NCBI GenBank assembly: GCA_021202635.1
Contig: JAJQCQ010000093.1
Span: forward strand, 81,910 to 145,909
Direction of reading: 5' to 3'
DNA length: 64,000 nucleotides
DNA from: Lachnospiraceae bacterium
GTDB lineage: Bacteria; Bacillota; Clostridia; Lachnospirales; Lachnospiraceae
Shown piece after piece: positions 25,973 through 35,512 of this stretch. The translations under genes were made by a program, and so were the position numbers. Position 1 is the first letter of the stretch. Every line of letters starts with the position of its first letter. Below the pieces are notes generated by a model that saw nothing but the letters and a program-made list of their open reading frames with translations, made no database searches and was not told the DNA's origin.

Positions 25973-26228
25973 TCTCAAATCCCCCTTCTTTTGAAAATTC
26001 CATAATCAAATGTGCCATGGATTTGATAATTCCCAGAAAATATTCAATTTCCTCCTGTGAGAATTCATAAATATCTTCCCATCTGTAATCCGGAAGCATG
26101 CATGTCGCATGCCGAAAGCCATATTTTTCATCCGGTCTTTCAATATATACTTTTACGCTTCCATCTTCTCTCATTTCTGAATGCACAATTTCCGTATTGT
26201 CGTTCAAAGTCATAAACGGATACATCAT
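25956..26228 (-). CDS. Partner protein of the DUF4160 gene, function unknown
   Basis: The 90-residue protein (MMYPFMTLNDNTEIVHSE at the start, CMLPDYRWEDIYEFSQEE in the middle) has no recognisable catalytic motif. Its start codon overlaps the TGA of rsmE as ATGA, with GGAGG nine bases upstream, and its end overlaps the DUF4160 start. This tight coupling suggests the two proteins act together as a unit, possibly as toxin and antitoxin or as a complex. I cannot tell which partner would be which. Confidence 0.6.
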   Translation of the reverse strand: MMYPFMTLNDNTEIVHSEMREDGSVKVYIERPDEKYGFRHATCMLPDYRWEDIYEFSQEEIEYFLGIIKSMAHLIMEFSKEGGFENASGF

Positions 26229-26999
26229 AATAAAAGACCTCCTTCATTCTTTCTGACCGGATTCTCTTCCAGAAGAAACATCAAAACTGACAACACCGTC
26301 ATCCCCGCTGTCTCTGTGCGCAGAATCCGCCGGCCCAATGTGATCGGCAGGACTCCGGCCTCCCCGGCCAGCGCTGCCTCCTGCTCATCAAAGCCACCCT
26401 CCGGGCCAATCATGACCGCAATGGAATCTCCCGGAGCAATGGCTCCGAATGCTTCCCTCGTGGCCTCCATCCCTCTGGCCAGCTCGTAAGGGATAAATTT
26501 TCGGTCAAAAGACTCTGCATAGCGCACCGCTTCCTCAAAGGTCATAACCGGCTTTATCTCCGGGATCATCGTCCGCTTTGCCTGCTTCGCCGCACTCTCC
26601 GCGATCGCGCTCCACCGCTTCTGCTTCGCCTCCGCCTTTTTTTGCGTCCAGCTTCACCACCGCGCGCCTGGTCGCCATGGGAACGATCTCACTGACCCCC
26701 AGCTCCACGGTTTTCTGGATAATCAGCTCCATCTTGTCTGCTTTGGGAAGTCCCTGAAACAGCACAATCTTCGATGGCAGCTCCGTATCCGCCTCCTGTG
26801 ACCATAAGATTTTCGCAGTTACCAATACTTCCTCTGTCTTTGTCACCTCACAGCGATAGGTAACCGCATCCGGACTGCTCACCGTAATCTGCTCGCCCGG
26901 ACGAATCCGCAGGACGTTTCGGATGTGATTGACGTCGCTGCCGGTAATCCAGATCTCTTTCTCCCTGATCTGATCTTTATTTACAAAGAAATGATGCAT
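26225..26999 (-). pseudogene. rsmE: 16S rRNA m3U1498 methyltransferase RsmE, frameshifted
   Basis: Two overlapping frames together make a normal RsmE. The first (to about 26640) starts MHHFFVNKDQIREKEIWITG and reaches KADKMELIIQKTVELGVSEIVP; the second carries MIPEIKPVMTFEEAV, VMIGPEGGFDEQE and LGRRILRTETAGM, the SPOUT knot. The break lies at seven T on the plus strand (26637-26643). Removing one base would read through as AKKAEAKQKRW into SAAKQAKR, as expected. The change could be a sequencing error, a real mutation or a slippage site. RsmE methylates 16S rRNA U1498, and prmA lies immediately upstream as in many Firmicutes. Confidence 0.85.
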
Positions 27000-27070
27000 T
27001 TCTATCCACCCTGGCCCGAACAAGCCGGAACCAATCTTTTACCATTTGCGCAAAAATGTTTTAAGTATCT

Positions 27071-28024
27071 TCAGTTTTTCCGCGCCGTCACCGACACCCA
27101 GTCGTTCTGGTGCGTCACTTCCAGGACTTCCAGCCCTGCCGCTTTCACCGCATCCACGACGACCGTCTCCTTCTCCTCAATAATCCCCGATGTGATATAG
27201 ATCCCGCCAGGCTTCAGCTGGTTCACAATCACCGGCGTAAGCGGCACCAGCACCTCCGCAAGGATATTCGCGACCACAATGTCATATTTTCCATAGCCGA
27301 CGGCGTCCTGCACCTTCTGGTCATCAATAATATTTCCCAGCAGAACCTGCATCGCGCCATCCGGCACCTCGTTTGCCTCCAGATTCTCCCGCACTGCTGA
27401 AATCGCACACGGGTCGAGATCGGTGCCAATGGCATGCTTTGCACCCAGCTTCAGCGCAGCGATGGAAAGAATCCCGCTGCCCGTACCGACGTCCAGCAGC
27501 TCCGTCTGCCCGGTTACATATTTTTTCAGCTGACGCAGGCAAAGCTGCGTTGTCTCATGCATCCCCGTGCCAAACGCGGTGCCCGGATCAATATGGATGA
27601 TCATTTTATCCCGATCCTCATCCCTGACTTCCTCCCAGGAGGGAATAATCAGAATATCATCCACATAAAACTGATGAAAATACTCCTTCCAGTTATTGAT
27701 CCAGTCCTTATCCTCTGTCTGTGATACCGCAATGGAGCCTTCCCCGATATCCAAAAACATCCGCAGGTCCTCCAGCTCCTGCCGCACGTTGGCCAGTATG
27801 GTCTCTGTATCTGCATCCTCCTCCAGATAAAAACTTAACCAGGCAATGCCGTCATCCTCCGGCCCGTCCGGCAGGATGTCGACAAACATCTGCTTTTTAT
27901 CCTCCTCGGAAAGAGGAACCTTATCCTCAATCTCCACTCCCTCAACGCCGATCTCAGCAAGAGTAGCAATCACGATATCCTCCGCCTCCGAGCGTGTCTT
28001 TATTGTAAATTTATTCCAGCGCAT
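27071..28024 (-). CDS. prmA: Ribosomal protein L11 methyltransferase
   Basis: The 317-residue protein has an N-terminal substrate-binding domain (MRWNKFTIKTRSEAEDIV) and a C-terminal SAM methyltransferase domain with DPGTAFGTGMHETTQLCL, LLDVGTGSGILSIAA and VVANILAEVLVPL. It trimethylates L11. The order prmA-rsmE is typical for Firmicutes. The upstream region (28025-28263) contains two consecutive hairpins rather than an obvious promoter. Confidence 0.96.
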   Translation of the reverse strand: MRWNKFTIKTRSEAEDIVIATLAEIGVEGVEIEDKVPLSEEDKKQMFVDILPDGPEDDGIAWLSFYLEEDADTETILANVRQELEDLRMFLDIGEGSIAVSQTEDKDWINNWKEYFHQFYVDDILIIPSWEEVRDEDRDKMIIHIDPGTAFGTGMHETTQLCLRQLKKYVTGQTELLDVGTGSGILSIAALKLGAKHAIGTDLDPCAISAVRENLEANEVPDGAMQVLLGNIIDDQKVQDAVGYGKYDIVVANILAEVLVPLTPVIVNQLKPGGIYITSGIIEEKETVVVDAVKAAGLEVLEVTHQNDWVSVTARKN

Positions 28025-28137
28025 ACCATTTCCTCATCACTTTGTAAAAATACAAAACAGCATTTCAAACTGCTGTTTAGATTACCACTATACCTGAAAC
28101 TTTTCAACCAAAAAATATGTGCATCCCCCGAAGGTTT

Positions 28138-28215
28138 TTGTCCAGGGAAGGTTTGGAGAACTTTCCCTGGACAAAGAAACCGGGCAGTAATTCCTTCCGG
28201 AATCTATCTGCCCGG
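28138..28215. other. Two tandem hairpins upstream of prmA
   Basis: The first has 12-bp arms TTGTCCAGGGAA/TTCCCTGGACAA (28138-28149 and 28163-28174). The second has 8-bp arms CCGGGCAG/CTGCCCGG (28180-28187 and 28208-28215) with a smaller inner pairing ATTCC/GGAAT. They occupy the gap between the DUF2383-like gene and prmA; neither has a clear U-run. They may terminate the upstream transcript or structure the prmA leader. The rest of 28025-28263 shows nothing else I recognise. Confidence 0.6.
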
Positions 28216-28263
28216 CCATTGTTTACAAAAACTGACCAGTAACTGGAAATAACCTGCTTCCCG

Positions 28264-28698
28264 TCACAAATAACAGCGCAGCCCTTCGCAGAGCTCTTCT
28301 TCTAAGGATGACAGTCTCCTGCAAATATTTTTTGACGTATCGTCCGCATCAGAATACTGGTTCAGATATTTGTGCAGAGATTTGACACCCATGTTGCAGC
28401 CATCGGTAACCAGACCGGCAATCGCCGCATCACTCTCATCCATAGCTGTTTTCACATTTGTCTTCACCCACGACATTCCTTTCGCTATCACGGCCGGATC
28501 CTTTTCGGAAGCTTCATGCTCGTTCAAAAGTCCATGTATTTCCCCGCCCAAATCCTCATGGCAGCTGCGGCTCTCAGTGAGAAGCTGCTTCAGGCCCTCA
28601 TCACTGACCTTCTCCAGTACGCCATTGATTGTAGATACCGCCATTTTTGTTCCGGCGTCGCATTCCTTTAAAAGATGAACTGTATCATTTTCACTCAT
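28264..28698 (-). CDS. DUF2383-like four-helix bundle protein
   Basis: The 144-residue protein is predicted to be nearly all helical (LLKECDAGTKMAVSTINGVLEKV, CHEDLGGEIHGLLNEHE, VKTNVKTAMDESDAAIAGLV). This resembles the DUF2383/PA2169 ferritin-like family, but the paired metal ligands of true ferritins are not obvious. The ATG at 28696-28698 has GGAGG six bases upstream. It follows dnaJ after a repeat-containing gap, so it could be read through from the heat-shock operon. Confidence 0.6.
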   Translation of the reverse strand: MSENDTVHLLKECDAGTKMAVSTINGVLEKVSDEGLKQLLTESRSCHEDLGGEIHGLLNEHEASEKDPAVIAKGMSWVKTNVKTAMDESDAAIAGLVTDGCNMGVKSLHKYLNQYSDADDTSKNICRRLSSLEEELCEGLRCYL

Positions 28699-28826
28699 AG
28701 TGTCCTCCATCTGCTGCCCTATGCAGCCTGTTATGACTCACAGCGGTTCATTCCCTTCCCGCTTACGAATCTACACTATAGGATACCCATTCATCCTTTT
28801 TTTTACGCGCAGTTGACGCACCGATC

Positions 28827-28888
28827 ATTACAGGTCACACTCCTGCCAGATTTACGTTGTTTTAACCTCTGCAGGGGTGAACAGTAAC
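28827..28888 (-). repeat. Palindromic intergenic repeat, family 2, copy b
   Basis: This 62-base element has arms ATTACAGGTCACAC and GGGGTGAACAGTAAC around CCAGATTTACGTTGTTTTAACC. It starts six bases after the dnaJ stop codon on the transcribed strand. Confidence 0.8.
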
Positions 28889-28894
28889 CATTGA

Positions 28895-30091
28895 TCATTC
28901 TTCAAACATTTCCTTCAGTTTTTCGCCAAAGCCCTTCTTTTTCTGTTTATCCGGTCCTTTTTTCCCCGGATCGCCGGAGACAGGTGACTCAAGGCTGCCG
29001 CCAGAAACGGCGTCGAACGCCCGCAGAGCTTCCTTTGCCTCTTCACTCAGCTTCGTGGGCACCTGTACGTTCAGAGTCACATAATGGTCGCCGCGCTGGT
29101 TTTTATTTCGCAGAGACGGCACACCCTTGCCCTTGAAGCGAACCTTTGAGCCGGTCTGTGTTCCCGGCTTTACGGTATAAACGATATCGCCGTCCACCGT
29201 GCTGATACGGACGTCTCCGCCAAGCGCCGCCTGGGCAAATGAAATCGATACATCCGAATAGATATTCATATCCTGGCGGGTAAACGTCGCATGTCTGCCG
29301 ACAATCACCTCGACCAGCAGATCTCCGCGCGGCCCGCCGTTGCTTCCCGGCTCGCCCTTCTCACGGATGCGGATACTCTGGCCATTGTCGATACCGGCCG
29401 GAATGGATACCTTGATTTTCTTTTTGCTGGACGTATAGCCCGTGCCATAGCAATTCGGACATTTTTCTTTGACAATCTTGCCGCTGCCATGACATTCCGG
29501 ACAGGTCTGCACATTCTGTACCGTGCCAAACAGGGACTGCTGGGAAAACACCACCTGCCCCCGGCCGCCGCACTTCGGACAGGTCTCCGGGGACGTCCCC
29601 GGCTTTGCTCCGGTGCCATGACAGGTCGTACACTCATCCTTCAGATTCAGTTCAATCTCTTTTTCACAGCCAAAAACGGCCTCTTCAAATGTAATGCGAA
29701 CGCTGGTGCGGACATTCGCGCCCTGCATCGGTCCCTGAGAGCCGCCGCGCCGCCGGCCGCCGCCGCCTCCAAAGAAATCACCGAACAGATCCCCAAAGAT
29801 ATCGCCCATGTCGCCAAAATTAAAGCCATCAAAGTCAAAGCCGCCGCCACCGGCTCCGCCCTCAAACGCGGCATGGCCAAACTGGTCGTACTGGCGTCGT
29901 TTTTCCGGATCACTCAGGACGGCATAAGCCTCAGACGCTTCTTTAAATTTCTTCTCGGCTTCGGCATCACCCGGGTTCATATCCGGGTGATATTTTTTTG
30001 CGAGTACACGGTACGCTTTTTTCAGCTCCGCGTCGTCCGCATTTTTATCCACACCCAGAACCTCGTAATAATCCCTTTTATTTTCCGCCAT
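28895..30091 (-). CDS. dnaJ: Chaperone protein DnaJ
   Basis: The 398-residue protein has the J domain ([21 protein letters not shown] with HPD in [10 protein letters not shown]), a Gly/Phe-rich region (about 77-115), four zinc-finger repeats ([32 protein letters not shown]) and the C-terminal substrate domain. It stimulates DnaK ATP hydrolysis and delivers unfolded substrates. It is the last chaperone gene of the hrcA-grpE-dnaK-dnaJ set. A repeat-filled gap of nearly 400 bases separates it from dnaK. The last 40 residues form a lysine-rich extension. Confidence 0.97.
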   Translation of the reverse strand: MAENKRDYYEVLGVDKNADDAELKKAYRVLAKKYHPDMNPGDAEAEKKFKEASEAYAVLSDPEKRRQYDQFGHAAFEGGAGGGGFDFDGFNFGDMGDIFGDLFGDFFGGGGGRRRGGSQGPMQGANVRTSVRITFEEAVFGCEKEIELNLKDECTTCHGTGAKPGTSPETCPKCGGRGQVVFSQQSLFGTVQNVQTCPECHGSGKIVKEKCPNCYGTGYTSSKKKIKVSIPAGIDNGQSIRIREKGEPGSNGGPRGDLLVEVIVGRHATFTRQDMNIYSDVSISFAQAALGGDVRISTVDGDIVYTVKPGTQTGSKVRFKGKGVPSLRNKNQRGDHYVTLNVQVPTKLSEEAKEALRAFDAVSGGSLESPVSGDPGKKGPDKQKKKGFGEKLKEMFEE

Positions 30092-30174
30092 AACTTACTC
30101 CTCTTTATACAGCCTGTATTTATCTGAATATCGAACCGTCACCCAGGCTACTTTTTCAAAATAGCCAGGAATCA

Positions 30175-30309
30175 AGCAGGAGGCGGCTCGCCGTCTCCTG
30201 CTCGCGCGCACGGTTGCTGCGTGCCAGTGGCACGCGTTTAGCAACGACCGAAGCAAAGCGTAGACGGGTGCGGCATAAGCCGCAAAACACCTTGCCCGGC
30301 CCAGCGCAT
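30175..30309 (-). repeat. Structured intergenic repeat, family 1, copy c (longest)
   Basis: On the minus strand this copy reads ATGCGCTGGGC, outer stem CGGG/CCCG (plus 30265-30268 and 30295-30298), loop AAGGTGTTTT, inner hairpin GCGGC/GCCGC (30270-30283). An extra arm about 60 bases long follows, and then the second hairpin AGCAGGAG/CTCCTGCT (30175-30182 and 30195-30202). The second hairpin shares sequence with copy a. It occupies the dnaK-dnaJ gap. Confidence 0.7.
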
Positions 30310-30312
30310 GTC

Positions 30313-30358
30313 ATGAGAATGCCCCTGAGGCATCTTCCCGTCCCCAGGGGTATCTCAT
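30313..30358 (-). terminator. Hairpin between dnaK and dnaJ, possible terminator or processing stem
   Basis: Arms ATGAGA/TCTCAT and GCCCCTG/CAGGGG (30313-30327 and 30345-30358) make a long stem with a 17-base loop, directly preceding family 1 copy c in the dnaK-to-dnaJ direction. No U-run is present, so an RNA stability or processing role is as likely as termination. Confidence 0.45.
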
Positions 30359-30411
30359 GGCCGACGTTCGACCTGCCTGTATCACTCGTACTGTTTCGTA
30401 TTTCTGCGATC

Positions 30412-30473
30412 GTTACGGGTCACACCATAACCAGATTTACGTTATTTTAACCACTACAGGTGTGACCGGTAAC
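30412..30473 (-). repeat. Palindromic intergenic repeat, family 2, copy a
   Basis: The best-preserved copy: arms GTTACGGGTCACACC (30412-30426) and GGTGTGACCGGTAAC (30459-30473) pair over 14 of 15 positions around a 32-base interior with CCAGATTTACG. It begins about ten bases after the dnaK stop. Confidence 0.85.
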
Positions 30474-30483
30474 TTGCGATTCC

Positions 30484-32409
<1,926 letters not shown>

Positions 32410-32516
32410 CTAAAGATTTTACAGCTCCTCTATTTTCAAACCGCGCATGCAGTGCGTCGGTCGATACCAGATATTATATCTGAAAGCTTCCGTTGGAATA
32501 CTGCCATCCGGTCAGA

Positions 32517-33224
32517 TCAGTTCGCCACCTTCACCATACTGTGCCGAAGCACATTGTCACGGTACATATAGCCTTTCTGGAATTCCTCTACGACTACATT
32601 CTCTCCGGCTTCCTCATCCTCCACATGCATCACCGCATTGTGGAAATTCGGGTCAAACGGCTGTCCGACCGCTTCGATCGGCTTAACACCAATCCCTTCG
32701 AGTGCCGTCAGCAGCTGGCGGTAAACCTTTTCCATGCCCTGCGCGAAAGCGTCCTGCTTCTGTTCTTCACTCAGATTCGCAAACCCGCGCTCGAAATTAT
32801 CAACCGTAGGAAGTATTTTTTCAAGAACGCTCTTTGCTCCGACCTCGAACATTGCAGATTTTTCTTTCTCGGAGCGCTTACGGAAGTTGTCAAACTCCGC
32901 CATCTGACGCTGTACCCGATCCGTCAGCTCTTCGATCTGCTGGTCGCGCTTATCCTTTTCTTTTTTCTTCTTACTGAAAAATCCTTTTTTCTCAGATTCC
33001 CCGGACGCGGGGTCTCCCTTCGCGGTATCCGCTTTCATGGCATCCGCTTCCTCCGGCTTTTTCTCTTCTCCGTCATCCTTTACGGAATCTGTATTCGCTG
33101 TTCCGGAAGATTGATTCGAAGCAGTATCCTGATCTGAAATCTCTTCCGTGGAAGTCGTCTCCGACCCGGCCGCTTCATTCTGAATCGTCTCGTTCTGAAC
33201 TTCTTCGTCCCTGATCTCTTCCAA
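32517..33224 (-). CDS. grpE: Nucleotide exchange factor GrpE
   Basis: The protein (235 residues) has a long acidic disordered N-terminus (about 1-95), a coiled-coil (IEELTDRVQRQMAEFDNFRKRSEKEK) and the GrpE beta-domain (AVGQPFDPNFHNAVMHVEDEEAGENVVVEEFQKGY). It releases ADP from DnaK. The likely start is the TTG at 33222-33224 because GGTGGAG lies about seven bases upstream and just after the hrcA stop; an alternative GTG at 33236 lacks a site. The basic segment KKGFFSKKKKEKDKRD is unusual. Confidence 0.92.
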   Translation of the reverse strand: MEEIRDEEVQNETIQNEAAGSETTSTEEISDQDTASNQSSGTANTDSVKDDGEEKKPEEADAMKADTAKGDPASGESEKKGFFSKKKKEKDKRDQQIEELTDRVQRQMAEFDNFRKRSEKEKSAMFEVGAKSVLEKILPTVDNFERGFANLSEEQKQDAFAQGMEKVYRQLLTALEGIGVKPIEAVGQPFDPNFHNAVMHVEDEEAGENVVVEEFQKGYMYRDNVLRHSMVKVAN

Positions 33225-33243
33225 TGGCTTCTCCACCTTTCTG

Positions 33244-34320
33244 CTACTTATCTTTGTCTTTCTTATAAATCTGATCCAGCTGAGCAATCAGGTCTTTTAA
33301 CGTACCGATCACCTTATCATAATCCATCCGCTTCGGACCAACCACGCCAATCCGCCCGTACATCCCTTCGCCCAGCTCATAAGTGGCTGTCACTACACTG
33401 CAGTCCTGCATGGACGCAACCGGCGACTCCTGACCGATGTACACCTGAATCCCGGTTTCCTGATTCTGATCATCGGAGGTGATCAGACCAGCCAGATCCC
33501 GCTTATTCTCAAAGGTACTGATCAGCTCGCTCGCTTTCTCACTGGTAGAAAGCTCAGGATAGCGGAAAATGTTCGTCGCGCCGCTGGTATAAATCTCCAC
33601 CTCATTGTCTGACTGAATCGCTTCCGCGACTGCATCCAGCACCCGGTTCACCACCTCGCTGTGCGTACCTGCCTGCTCCTTCAATTTTGAAATCGTACCG
33701 AGATTGATCTGCTCCAGGGTCAGTCCGTTCAGGGCGCTGTTCAGAAGAATATTCAGCTCCAGGATCGTCTTCTGATCCAGATCATGCTCCATATCCAGCA
33801 TTTTATTCCGGACTACGTTTGCCTCCGTGACAACCGTCGCCAGAATCTGCGATTCGGAGACAATCGAAAGCTGGATGAACTTCAGCTTCGTCTGGTGGAT
33901 CTTTGGCCCGGAAATCATGGCTGCGTAGTTCGTATTCGAAGCCAGGATCTGTGCCATCTGCCGCAGGATCAGTTCCATCTTATCCTGCCTCTGAAGAACG
34001 AGCTTGCGCATCTCGGTGACCTCCTGTTCTTTCTCAGCCACCTCCTGCTCTTTCTCAGAAACCTCGCGCTCTTTCTCCTCCATCATACGGTCCACATATA
34101 AGCGATAACCGGCATCCGACGGAATCCTGCCCGCTGAGGTATGCGGCTGAAGAATCAGCCCCATCTCTTCCAGATCAGACATCTCGTTGCGTATCGTGGC
34201 GGAACTCAGATTCAGGTCGGCGTACTTCGAAATCGTACGGGAACCGACCGGTTCGCCTGTCTCAAGGTAGGTCTTGATGATCGCTTTTAATATTGTCCAT
34301 TTTCTCTCATCAAGCTGCAT
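33244..34320 (-). CDS. hrcA: Heat-inducible transcription repressor HrcA
   Basis: The 358-residue protein has the N-terminal winged helix (LDERKWTILKAIIKTYLETGEPVGSR with SSATIRNEMSDLEEMG) and PHTSAGRIPSDAGYR. The C-terminal domain includes VYIGQESP and GEGMYGRIGVVGPKRMDYDKVI. HrcA binds CIRCE and represses the operon unless chaperones are titrated. A heptad-like insert EKEREVSEKEQEVAEKEQEV (about 82-105) is longer than in Bacillus and is the main oddity. The gene is autoregulated through the CIRCE upstream. Confidence 0.97.
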   Translation of the reverse strand: MQLDERKWTILKAIIKTYLETGEPVGSRTISKYADLNLSSATIRNEMSDLEEMGLILQPHTSAGRIPSDAGYRLYVDRMMEEKEREVSEKEQEVAEKEQEVTEMRKLVLQRQDKMELILRQMAQILASNTNYAAMISGPKIHQTKLKFIQLSIVSESQILATVVTEANVVRNKMLDMEHDLDQKTILELNILLNSALNGLTLEQINLGTISKLKEQAGTHSEVVNRVLDAVAEAIQSDNEVEIYTSGATNIFRYPELSTSEKASELISTFENKRDLAGLITSDDQNQETGIQVYIGQESPVASMQDCSVVTATYELGEGMYGRIGVVGPKRMDYDKVIGTLKDLIAQLDQIYKKDKDK

Positions 34321-34350
34321 CTGAACTCCTCCCTGTTTTGTTTTCTTTTG

Positions 34351-34377
34351 TTAGCACTCTTCAGATTTGAGTGCTAA
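34351..34377. promoter_or_regulatory. CIRCE operator (HrcA binding site)
   Basis: A perfect TTAGCACTC-N9-GAGTGCTAA is present (arms 34351-34359 and 34369-34377), 30 bases before the hrcA start and just downstream of the -10 element. HrcA binding here represses hrcA-grpE-dnaK-dnaJ. Confidence 0.97.
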
Positions 34378-34392
34378 CACCTTACGTTGCCT

Positions 34393-34421
34393 ACTATAAT
34401 ACGCGTTTTCCCTTTTGTCAA
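34393..34421 (-). promoter_or_regulatory. Sigma-A promoter of the hrcA heat-shock operon
   Basis: TTGACA (34416-34421 on the minus strand) and TATAGT (34393-34398) are separated by 17 bases. The CIRCE element starts about 15 bases downstream, overlapping the expected transcription start region. Confidence 0.9.
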
Positions 34422-34430
34422 TAGCTTTTT

Positions 34431-34459
34431 TTGAAAAAATCTGGTATATTTTCTGATAT
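34431..34459 (+). promoter_or_regulatory. Possible promoter of the SGNH-like gene
   Basis: TTGAAA (34431-34436) and TGATAT (34454-34459) with 17-base spacing lie about 65 bases before the 34523 start and face away from the hrcA promoter, making the pair divergent. Confidence 0.5.
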
Positions 34460-34522
34460 CGTGGTAAAACAAAAACGAAAAGAATATTTAAGATTAATGG
34501 AAAGAGAAGGAATTTTAAAGGC

Positions 34523-35443
34523 ATGAAAAAAGGAACGATTGCGGCAATCACCACTGCACTCCTGTTAATCGCAGGACTGATTGGCCTTGCGGGCTACCTG
34601 ACGGTCAGCTGGCAGGCCGATCAAGCTGCTTCTGAAGAGGAAAATACGCAGGCTGGGCAGGATGTAGATGCGCTGCTGCAGGAGCTCAGTGTCCTTCAGG
34701 ACGGCGTTTCCGGTTCAGCTGAAAGCGAATCTCCGGGCGCCGACAGAGACAATCCGGGCGCCGAAACTTCGGCACTGTCTGCAGAAAGCAATGCTTCGGC
34801 TGAGGAATATGAGAAAAACTCTGATTCACAGCTCTCAGAAGAAGACTCCAACCACACCATCCTTCTCCATGGCGAAGAGGAGACGGACAGGGAATCAGAG
34901 ACGGAACCCGACACGGAATGGGTGCTGGAGCTTCTCGCAATCGAAGATACGCCAGTCATCTGGGTCGGCGATTCGCGCACCGTAGGCATGCAAAAAGCCC
35001 TCGGCGCATACACGGATGACCTATTCATCGGAGCGGCCGGCGAGGGCTATTCCTGGCTATGTGAAACCGGCATTCCCTTTTTGAAGTCAGCGATCAGCGA
35101 CTACCCGGATCGTCCGGTTATTTTCAATATGGGAGTCAATGATTACGAAAACCTCTATAATTATATGGTACTCTACGCAGAAGTCACCGCCGAATATGCA
35201 GACACGGTTTTCTACTTTCTCTCTGTAAATCCGGTCGATGATGAAGCGGGGCTCTATGTTACGAACGCAGATATTGAAGATTTTAACTCACACCTTGAGA
35301 ACACCTACCCGGATACGTATCTGGACAGCTACAGCTGCCTGCTGGAATCCGGCACAGAGACCATTGACGGGATCCACTACTCAGAAGAGGCCTACCGGCA
35401 GATTTATCTGTTTGTAAAAGATGCCCTCAAATCGGAAGCATAA
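34523..35443 (+). CDS. Membrane-anchored SGNH-hydrolase-like protein
   Basis: The 306-residue protein has an N-terminal membrane anchor (about residues 5-28), a long Ser/Glu-rich linker (about 35-135) and a C-terminal SGNH-like domain. Motifs in order are WVGDSRTVG (block I serine), AAGEGYSWL (G), FNMGVNDYEN (block III N) and DGIHYSEEAY (block V D-x-x-H). This supports an extracytoplasmic esterase or acyltransferase-type activity, perhaps on wall polymers. The start at 34523 is preceded by GAAGGA. A terminator follows the stop. Confidence 0.72.
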   Translation: MKKGTIAAITTALLLIAGLIGLAGYLTVSWQADQAASEEENTQAGQDVDALLQELSVLQDGVSGSAESESPGADRDNPGAETSALSAESNASAEEYEKNSDSQLSEEDSNHTILLHGEEETDRESETEPDTEWVLELLAIEDTPVIWVGDSRTVGMQKALGAYTDDLFIGAAGEGYSWLCETGIPFLKSAISDYPDRPVIFNMGVNDYENLYNYMVLYAEVTAEYADTVFYFLSVNPVDDEAGLYVTNADIEDFNSHLENTYPDTYLDSYSCLLESGTETIDGIHYSEEAYRQIYLFVKDALKSEA

Positions 35444-35447
35444 ATCA

Positions 35448-35472
35448 GGCAGGGGATTTTCCCTGCCCGTTC
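35448..35472 (+). terminator. Intrinsic terminator after the SGNH-like gene
   Basis: Arms GGCAGGG (35448-35454) and CCCTGCC (35461-35467) enclose a six-base loop five bases after the stop codon. The following bases contain only a short T-rich stretch. Confidence 0.65.
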
Positions 35473-35512
35473 CATGTCTGCTGCGAGTGACAAAGCCACC
35501 GCATTCCTTTCT

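Noticed and set aside
26637..26643. A7 run in rsmE as a programmed -1 frameshift site.
   Set aside because: The correct frame requires +1 (or loss of one base); -1 slippage would enter a wrong frame.
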